Shown piece after piece: positions 58,507 through 64,000 of a stretch of DNA of 64,000 nucleotides; the first letter of the stretch is position 1; each line of letters begins with the position of its first letter. The notes beneath the pieces are model-generated. The model made no database searches. It saw only the letters and a list, made by a program, of their open reading frames with translations, and was not told where the DNA came from. Source of the DNA: Pseudomonas sp. Marseille-Q3773 (GTDB taxonomy: Bacteria > Pseudomonadota > Gammaproteobacteria > Pseudomonadales > Pseudomonadaceae); NCBI RefSeq assembly GCF_916618955.1, contig NZ_OU745390.1, forward strand, positions 930,001-994,000. Direction: 5' to 3'. The translations under genes were made by a program, and so were the position numbers.

Positions 58507-59301
58507 CTAGCGGCTGGAACGGCTGTTGGTGTTTTCCGGTGTCGCCCTGGTGGGGCGGTGGAGGTGGGCGCCGGTCGGGTCGACGATCTGGATCACATCG
58601 CCCCGTTGCCAGCCGTTGGCCTGCGGGTCTGGCGTGGGTATCGCGATGTCGGCCCGTTGCGCCTTGTTTTTGACCGTATCGATACCCAGGCGCCGGTTGC
58701 GTTGCTCGACCATGGCCGGGTTGGCCTGGCCATCGGCGGTAAAGCCCATCATCAACTGCGGGACCCCGAGCGGCAGCGTCTTGTCCTGGTCGGTATGCCA
58801 GGTATGCCAGGTTTTTCCATAGGTATGCGCCAGGCGCTGCATCAGCGCATGTTCTGCCGGCGCGGGGATGCCTGGCGCTACCAACTGGCCAGACGATACT
58901 TCATAGCCATGGCTGTGCCACATGGCTTTCTCCTTTGCCGACAAGTGGGCGAACAGCTTCTGGTCGATGATGTACTCGATGCCCATGATCTTGGCACTAC
59001 GGGTATTGCCGTCGTAGATCACGCACTGGATTACATCCTCGTTCAGCACCGAGCAGTAGTGGTGGGCTTCCATCTGGATGTCGGGGTGGCCATTGTAGAA
59101 GTGGAAGCCATCCAGGTAGGCATTCAACGCATCGATGGGTGGCTTGTCCTGCAACAGCGCTGCGCCTGCCTCCAGCAGTTGCGTGGTGCCGGTTTCAGGG
59201 GTTCCGGGGGCATCGACAGGGGATGCCGTACGCGCCGTCGAGCAGCCCCAGAGGGCGAAGCAGGCGACTGACAGGCTCAGGCAGGTTGTGATGAACTTCA
59301 T
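58507..59301 (-). CDS. DUF1264 lipoprotein (oil-body-associated protein homologue)
   Basis: The ATG at 59301 gives 264 residues with an export signal and a cysteine at the end of SVACFALWGC, a slightly unusual lipobox. The body matches DUF1264: LNAYLDGFHFYNGHPDIQMEAHHYC, VIQCVIYDGNTRSAKIMGIEYIID and WHSHGYEVSSGQLVAPGIP. The family includes plant oil-body-associated proteins; the bacterial role is unknown. It is an isolated gene. Confidence 0.8.
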   Translation of the reverse strand: MKFITTCLSLSVACFALWGCSTARTASPVDAPGTPETGTTQLLEAGAALLQDKPPIDALNAYLDGFHFYNGHPDIQMEAHHYCSVLNEDVIQCVIYDGNTRSAKIMGIEYIIDQKLFAHLSAKEKAMWHSHGYEVSSGQLVAPGIPAPAEHALMQRLAHTYGKTWHTWHTDQDKTLPLGVPQLMMGFTADGQANPAMVEQRNRRLGIDTVKNKAQRADIAIPTPDPQANGWQRGDVIQIVDPTGAHLHRPTRATPENTNSRSSR

Positions 59302-59471
59302 GTAAACGGTCTCCATGGGGTGTGCACAGAAGACCATCAGTTGTTGCCTGACACTGAATTGACGGGACGGGCGGTACGACGGGCGCCATGGGCTGGAACT
59401 TAGTTGCCTCCGGGTTGCACTAACTGGTTGTCAACCCCGACAACCCAGGCCGTCCCGAGAAAGGTATCCCC

Positions 59472-59840
59472 ATGTCCCGTCTTGCCGAATTCCGCCAGCT
59501 GGAACAGAAACTGGCTGCTCAACTTGCCGAACTGGAAGCCATGAAAGGCAGCCCAGAGCTGCAAAGAGAAATCGAGTTTGAAACTAAACTGCGTAACTTG
59601 TTGGCCAAGTATGAGTTCAGCCTGCGCGACATTATCAGCCTGCTGGACCCGCAAGGCGGTCGCCGCCCGGTCCAGCCCGCCGTTGCGCCGAAAGCCAAGC
59701 GCCGCGCGCGCCAGGTGAAACAGTACAAGAACCCGCATACGGGTGAAATGATTGAAACCAAGGGCGGCAACCACGCGAAGATGAAGGCCTGGAAAGCTGA
59801 ACATGGCGCTGAAGAAGTTGAGAACTGGCTGGTTCGTTAG
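59472..59840 (+). CDS. MvaT/Tur-type H-NS-family nucleoid protein
   Basis: A 122-residue xenogeneic silencer. The N-terminal coiled coil (SRLAEFRQLEQKLAAQLAELEAMKG) oligomerises, the linker is basic, and the C-terminal DNA-binding part has VKQYKNPHTGEMIETKGGNHAKMKAWKAEHG, the MvaT signature. Such proteins silence AT-rich foreign DNA in Pseudomonas. The gene stands immediately before a PAAR effector gene on the same strand. P. putida has several paralogues, so a specific name is not given. Confidence 0.93.
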   Translation: MSRLAEFRQLEQKLAAQLAELEAMKGSPELQREIEFETKLRNLLAKYEFSLRDIISLLDPQGGRRPVQPAVAPKAKRRARQVKQYKNPHTGEMIETKGGNHAKMKAWKAEHGAEEVENWLVR

Positions 59841-59888
59841 TATGCCCAGGCAGGTGAAGCCAGGCGAAATCGTAAGCTTGGCCAGCCC

Positions 59889-59900
59889 GTAGGAAACTTC
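59889..59900. promoter_or_regulatory. Shared T6SS palindromic motif upstream of the PAAR effector
   Basis: GTAGGAAACTTC at 59889-59900, 81 bp before the effector start, repeats the motif seen upstream of tssF/tssM (GTAGGAAACTTCCCG) and vgrG. Co-regulation with the island T6SS is inferred. Confidence 0.5.
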
Positions 59901-59980
59901 TGATTTTTGACCCTCCGCGCTCAAAGTCTGCCCGTGAATGTTAGGTTTCCGCCCCTGAGCCAGGTACAGGGAACTTGTGG

Positions 59981-61381
59981 ATGCGCGTCAGTCTTGAGGG
60001 AAAAGGGCAAGCAGTCGATGGCGATGCCACCACTACGGGTGCTGTCTGTATTGCGACGAACGCCGGCTATCTCGCCGAGGGTCGAATGGTGCTTCGCGAA
60101 GGTGACCGCACCACGCCATGCCCGCTCTGTGGGCAAGTGGGCACTGTCGCCGAAGGCGTAAACCATTTTATTTCCGGCGGCCAGCGGGTGGCCGTGGACG
60201 GTGCGCTGGTGCTCTGTGGCTGCCCGCCGGGCAGTAATCGGGTTGTCGCACCGCTGCATGAGGCCCCACCGTCTACGCAGCCTGTTGCGGGCCGGGCCGA
60301 TACCCACTTTGCCGAGCCGTCGAACGACGTCTACCCCGAACCTTTCTCCCAGCCGCTGGCAAGTGCGCTGCCCGGTACGCTGGAGCCCGGGTTCTACGTA
60401 GTGCCACGGCGCATGTCGTTCGCGCAGGTGCTGCTGCAATTGGCCGAGCACGATGCCACGTTGCCAATCTCACGGCTGCAGCGGCTCAACCCGACGTTTG
60501 AACAGGGCTTCAAGGCAGGGGAAATCTTTGTCATCGGTGACCCTGACAACGGTGATGCCTGCACCCGCGAGGAAGGCCAGCTGATGGCGGCGGCCCAGTA
60601 TGCACGCCGTGCGCTGGCAGTGCTCGATTTCGCCGAAGCGGACTTCATGATGGAGCACCAGGCCGAAATCGCCGGCTTGCTCAGCAATGCCAGCCAGTCC
60701 ATGGGCGTGGGCAAGGACATGCTGGAACAAGGGTTAAAGCAGGTCAGTAATACGCTGACCAGTATCGAGCTATTGCACCAGCGCGAGTTCATGCAGCATG
60801 GCCACCTGAACAGCCCGAGCTTCTTTGCCGAGCGGCGAAAGTTGTTGCAGCAACTGGATGGTCAGTTGAAGGCGGCGCTGCTTAACAAACAGCTTAACCT
60901 GGGCAGCTATGAGCGGCTGAAGAAAAGCTTGAATATTTCGACCAAGAGCCTTGTACACCATTGGTCGAAGGCTGGCGGGCCGGGGCAGATTCCGGGGTAT
61001 GCGACGCATCTGGACAAGGTGGCGCGACTCAGCAAGTTTCTTGAGTACGGTGGCTACGCTGCGATTGGGTTGGGTGGGACTTCTTCGTATCTGAAAGTGC
61101 AAGAAGTTTGTCGGGCAGGGGAGACTGAAGATTGTAAAAAAGTCAGACTGACCGAGACGGGAGGTTTTGCTACTGGAACTGCCGGAGCAATGGCTAGCAC
61201 TTTAGGAGCAAACCTCGTATCTGGAACAATTTGTGCCGCTGTTACAATGGGCTCGGCAGGTCTGGCTGCGCCGGCATGCGGCATTGTACTGGTGGGCGCC
61301 AGCGGCATGGCTGGGGGAGTGCTGGGCGGGAAGCTCGGTGAGTCCGTGGGCGAGTTTATTTACGAGGCAACCAGTGATTGA
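59981..61381 (+). CDS. PAAR-domain T6SS effector with glycine-rich hydrophobic C-terminus
   Basis: The ATG at 59981 after AGGGAA gives 466 residues. Residues about 1-85 form a PAAR-type tip (GDATTTGAVCIATNAGYLAEG, LREGDRTTPCPLCGQ, QRVAVDGALVLCGC). A LysM-like module follows (GFYVVPRRMSFAQVLLQLAEHD ... NPTF, about 130-180), then a helical part and, at about 345-460, a long Gly/Ala-rich hydrophobic segment (GTAGAMASTLGANLVSGTIC, AGLAAPACGIVLVGASGMAG). This layout suggests a membrane-acting or pore-forming effector. It overlaps the start of a membrane protein gene, the probable immunity. Confidence 0.85.
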   Translation: MRVSLEGKGQAVDGDATTTGAVCIATNAGYLAEGRMVLREGDRTTPCPLCGQVGTVAEGVNHFISGGQRVAVDGALVLCGCPPGSNRVVAPLHEAPPSTQPVAGRADTHFAEPSNDVYPEPFSQPLASALPGTLEPGFYVVPRRMSFAQVLLQLAEHDATLPISRLQRLNPTFEQGFKAGEIFVIGDPDNGDACTREEGQLMAAAQYARRALAVLDFAEADFMMEHQAEIAGLLSNASQSMGVGKDMLEQGLKQVSNTLTSIELLHQREFMQHGHLNSPSFFAERRKLLQQLDGQLKAALLNKQLNLGSYERLKKSLNISTKSLVHHWSKAGGPGQIPGYATHLDKVARLSKFLEYGGYAAIGLGGTSSYLKVQEVCRAGETEDCKKVRLTETGGFATGTAGAMASTLGANLVSGTICAAVTMGSAGLAAPACGIVLVGASGMAGGVLGGKLGESVGEFIYEATSD

Positions 61382-61766
61382 CATTACTGGCTGGCAACCA
61401 CTTGCTAAAGTGGCGCTTCTATTAAGTCCTTTTGCTATCGCCATACCAGGATTAGTCCTTAGTGCTGTTTCAACGTTGACCAAAGATTATGACGTCGCCT
61501 GCTCGGCCATCACCAGCAACCCCTATTTTGAAAGCATCAAGCGTTATTGGGGTTGTGGGTCATTCAAGTGGCGCTGGATGACGCTATGTACGGCAAGTGG
61601 GTTAGTGGCATTTCCGTGGCTAGCGCTGCGAATGGGTCAACTGGATGCTGGCGAGCTAAATGCGTTTCCGAAGAAGCTTAAACGCAGGTTGAAAATTTCA
61701 GCCTGGCTAAACATGACCGGGTGCATCTGGATGGTGATTGTATGGGCGTTATTTAAGTTCAAGTAG
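61374..61766 (+). CDS. Putative membrane immunity protein of the PAAR effector
   Basis: The best start is GTG at 61374, overlapping the effector end by 8 bp, giving 130 residues. A longer frame from 61233 lies inside the effector. The protein has hydrophobic helices at about 9-30, 60-82 and 108-128 with a basic loop (KKLKRRLK), so an inner-membrane protein with three or four passes. A membrane immunity protein fits an effector with a membrane-inserting tail. I do not recognise the family. Confidence 0.75.
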   Translation: MIDITGWQPLAKVALLLSPFAIAIPGLVLSAVSTLTKDYDVACSAITSNPYFESIKRYWGCGSFKWRWMTLCTASGLVAFPWLALRMGQLDAGELNAFPKKLKRRLKISAWLNMTGCIWMVIVWALFKFK

Positions 61767-61771
61767 GGGAG

Positions 61772-62836
61772 TCAGACCCGCATCTGCGGGTCATCCTCTT
61801 TCTGGCCGACTGTACGATCGGCATTTGCTGGTTGCTCGAGCGGCTGATCTACGACAGCCACCTTCTCCCCCCGTGTCTTGACCAACGAAACCACCACCCC
61901 ACCCAACAGCAACCCGAACGTCACCCCCAACGACAGCAGCGCCGGCACCTTGCCCACCATGCCGTGATAGAAAATCTTGCAGCCAATGAAGATCAGCACC
62001 ATCGCCAGCGCGTACTTGAGGTAAACGAACCGGTGCATCAGCGCCGCCAGCGCGAAATACAGCGAGCGCAACCCCAGGATGGCGAAGATGTTCGAGGTAT
62101 AGACAATGAACGGGTCCTGGGTAATTGCGAAGATCGCCGGCACGCTGTCGACGGCGAACACCAGGTCGGCCAGTTCGATCAGCACCAGCGCCAGGAACAG
62201 TGGGGTGGCATGGCGCAGCGCCGTGCTCTGGCCGGGCGGAGCAAGGCGTACGAAGAAATGCGCGCCGTGGATCTGCTCGGTGACCCGCATGTGCCGCCGC
62301 ACGAACTTCAGGATCGGGTTGTTGGCCAGGTCCGGCCGGTGGTCTTCCTTCGACAGCGCCATCTTCACCCCGGTAAACAGCAGGAAGGCGCCGAAGAGGT
62401 ACAACACCCAGGCGAAGTTCTGCACCAGCGCCGCGCCAACACCGATCATGATCGCCCGCAGCACGACCACGCCGAGGATGCCCCAGAACAGCACGCGGTG
62501 CTGGTAGCGGCGGGGAATGGCGAAAAAGCTGAAGATCATCGCCATGACGAACACGTTGTCCATCGACAGCGACTGCTCGACGAGGAAAACGGTATAGAAC
62601 TCCAGCGCCGGGTGTGCGCCCAGGGAATACCAGACCCCGAGGCCGAACAGCACGCCGACGCTGAAATAGCCTGAATACAGCAACAGGCTTTCGCGCATTT
62701 CGATTTCCCGGTCGTGGCGATGCAGCACGCCAAGATCGAGCACCAGCAGGGCTACGACGATAGCCACGAACAGCAGCCACAACCAGGCGCTGGTACCGAG
62801 GAACGGGGTGGTGAGGAATGTGTGTAGAGCTGTCAT
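61772..62836 (-). CDS. TerC-family integral membrane protein (Alx type)
   Basis: The ATG at 62836 has AGGAGG upstream and gives 354 residues with about nine membrane helices. The TerC hallmarks are the acidic helix VFLVEQSLSMDNVFVMAMIF and LIELADLVFAVDSVPAIFAITQDPFIVYTSNIFAILGLRSLYF. TerC/Alx proteins move or manage manganese and other divalent ions and are linked to tellurite or alkaline stress. It is convergent with the immunity gene. Confidence 0.92.
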   Translation of the reverse strand: MTALHTFLTTPFLGTSAWLWLLFVAIVVALLVLDLGVLHRHDREIEMRESLLLYSGYFSVGVLFGLGVWYSLGAHPALEFYTVFLVEQSLSMDNVFVMAMIFSFFAIPRRYQHRVLFWGILGVVVLRAIMIGVGAALVQNFAWVLYLFGAFLLFTGVKMALSKEDHRPDLANNPILKFVRRHMRVTEQIHGAHFFVRLAPPGQSTALRHATPLFLALVLIELADLVFAVDSVPAIFAITQDPFIVYTSNIFAILGLRSLYFALAALMHRFVYLKYALAMVLIFIGCKIFYHGMVGKVPALLSLGVTFGLLLGGVVVSLVKTRGEKVAVVDQPLEQPANADRTVGQKEDDPQMRV

Positions 62837-63016
62837 GAGCCCCTCCTTGAATGTCGACGTTGCATGGCAACAGTGATCCGACATGGCGGCCTGGCAGCCG
62901 TCAGAGGGGCCCGGTATCACATGGTCTTGAGCCTAGACCTGATTGCCGGGGATGCCGAATGGGGAGCTGTTACATTTTTTTGCCGGGACCTGTGCAGCGC
63001 CGAACCGCAGCGGCGG

Positions 63017-64000
63017 TCAGTTCACCCATACCTCGACCCGGCGGTTGCGCAGCCGCCCTTGCTCCAGTTCGTTTCCTGCCACCGGGAGTTCATCGCCCAT
63101 GCCCATGACCTGCTGCACCTCGACCCCATCGCGCGCCAGCTCGCGGCGCACCGCCTGGGCGCGCAGGCGGGAGAGCAGGGCGGCACGGCCGGGGGTTTCC
63201 TTGGGGTCGCCAAACCCCACCAGCACTGCCTTGCCGTTCAGCTTGCCGGCCTGGCGCAGGTAATCGGCCACCCGCTGCACATCGCGCAACGCCTTGGTGT
63301 CGAGGCTGGCGCTGCCCTCCTGGAAGCGAAAGTTCACGCTCAACCGCTGCGCTTGCTGGGCCAAGGCACGATAACGCGGTGGCATGTCGGCCAGCGGTGC
63401 GACAGACTGGGCATTGATCTGCTGCGAGACGAAACCCTGCTGGGCGACGATCGCCTGGCCGGCCGGGCTCTGGGCGAAGTCTGCCAGGGTCTTGGCCTGT
63501 GGTTTCGGATTAGCCGGCAGGTAGAAGTACAGGCGCCGCGACAGTGGATAGTCTTCGCTGGCCACCAGCGCGCGCTCGGGGAGCATGGCCGGCGCGTCGC
63601 CTTCGGCCACCGCCAGCACCTTGGCCCGGTGCACCGCCGGCAGGCTGCTGAAACCGATGGCCTGGCGGTCGGCGCCGACTTGCGCGGCCAGCTCGTCGCT
63701 GGATTCGAAGCGCCTGGCCGTGGCCGACAATGTTTCGTGCTGCGGTTCCAGCACCAGCGCCTTGAAGGTTTCGTAGGTGCCGGAGCGGTCGTCACGGGCG
63801 TAGAGATGGATGCTGCCACCGGCAATGCCCAGCTGCTCCCAGCGCTGTATCTGACCGGAGAAGACCTGTGCCAGTTGCGCTGTAGTGAGTTGGGGTAGCG
63901 GATTGTCGGGGTGGACGATGACCGCGACGCCATCGAGGCCGATCACCTGCTCGGTGGCGGCACTGCGCAGGTCGCCGAGTGCGCGCAGCTGGCCCGCTTC
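63017..64000 (-). CDS. Phosphate-binding-like/OmpA-family protein, partial
   Basis: The frame runs off the right edge, leaving 327 residues. The visible N-terminal half is a PstS-type solute-binding domain (VIVHPDNPLPQLTTAQLAQVFSG, YARDDRSGTYETFKALVL). The C-terminal half (about 225-327) is an OmpA-like peptidoglycan-binding domain: NFRFQEGSASLDTKALRDVQRVADYL and ELEQGRLRNRRVEVWV. Such fusions are exported cell-wall-associated proteins of uncertain role. The start and signal peptide are outside the window. Confidence 0.85.
   Translation of the reverse strand, partial: EAGQLRALGDLRSAATEQVIGLDGVAVIVHPDNPLPQLTTAQLAQVFSGQIQRWEQLGIAGGSIHLYARDDRSGTYETFKALVLEPQHETLSATARRFESSDELAAQVGADRQAIGFSSLPAVHRAKVLAVAEGDAPAMLPERALVASEDYPLSRRLYFYLPANPKPQAKTLADFAQSPAGQAIVAQQGFVSQQINAQSVAPLADMPPRYRALAQQAQRLSVNFRFQEGSASLDTKALRDVQRVADYLRQAGKLNGKAVLVGFGDPKETPGRAALLSRLRAQAVRRELARDGVEVQQVMGMGDELPVAGNELEQGRLRNRRVEVWVN

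Noticed and set aside
62837..63016. Possible yybP-ykoY manganese riboswitch upstream of the TerC gene
   Set aside because: TerC/Alx leaders often carry one, but the conserved GGGGAGUA-type blocks are not visible on the minus strand here.

Overview
The window is about 64 kb of GC-rich chromosome from a fluorescent Pseudomonas, most likely of the P. putida group. The evidence is an MvaT-type H-NS protein, OprD porin, lipid A hydroxylase LpxO, a Res/Xre toxin-antitoxin pair, TonB receptor, AhpD-like and NfsB proteins, and the typical codon use. I saw no tRNA or rRNA genes, prophage or CRISPR array.

Left core region (1-20.8 kb). A polar amino-acid ABC importer (end of the binding protein, two permeases, ATPase) comes first. 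It is followed by a lipoprotein, a DUF2946/TonB-receptor pair and a Cache-GGDEF diguanylate cyclase. Next is a cobalamin-riboswitch-controlled BtuFCD-like importer that appears to run on into an OprD porin. A run of housekeeping and accessory genes follows: DUF1624 membrane protein, GNAT acetyltransferase, AhpD-like protein, lpxO, thpR, a quinone-reductase-like flavoprotein divergent from a TetR regulator, an AraC regulator and a zinc alcohol dehydrogenase.

Island (20.8-47.8 kb). About 27 kb is bracketed by two imperfect 28-bp inverted repeats, each attached to a decayed IS630-family transposase fragment. Inside is a mostly reverse-strand type VI secretion (T6SS) locus with vgrG and a full-length rhs toxin, tssL-tssF, a forward tssM, and tssK-tssJ-FHA-tssG. 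Genes for sheath, tube, ClpV, TssE and TssA are absent from the window. Downstream of the rhs gene (21-29 kb) is a low-GC set of toxin and immunity modules: two start-less rhs 3' cassettes with their own C-terminal toxins and immunity genes, a decayed PAAR-colicin-E3-type nuclease with a frameshifted immunity gene, two near-identical PAAR genes, a further rhs remnant and several immunity-like genes. Immunity genes mostly overlap their toxin by ATGA.

Right core region (47.8-64 kb). This holds a beta-propeller-like protein, sotB, a LysE exporter with AraC regulator, a LysR/nfsB pair, the Xre-RES toxin-antitoxin operon, a cysteine desulfurase, a LysR/acyl-CoA dehydrogenase divergent pair, a DUF1264 lipoprotein and an MvaT homologue. 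A solitary PAAR effector with a glycine-rich hydrophobic tail and a membrane immunity protein follows, then a TerC protein and the end of a PstS/OmpA-type protein.

The most interesting features are the IS630-bracketed partial T6SS island, a palindromic motif (core GGAA-RY-TTC) shared by T6SS transcription units and by the remote PAAR effector, and the orphan toxin cassettes that look like donors for Rhs toxin swapping.
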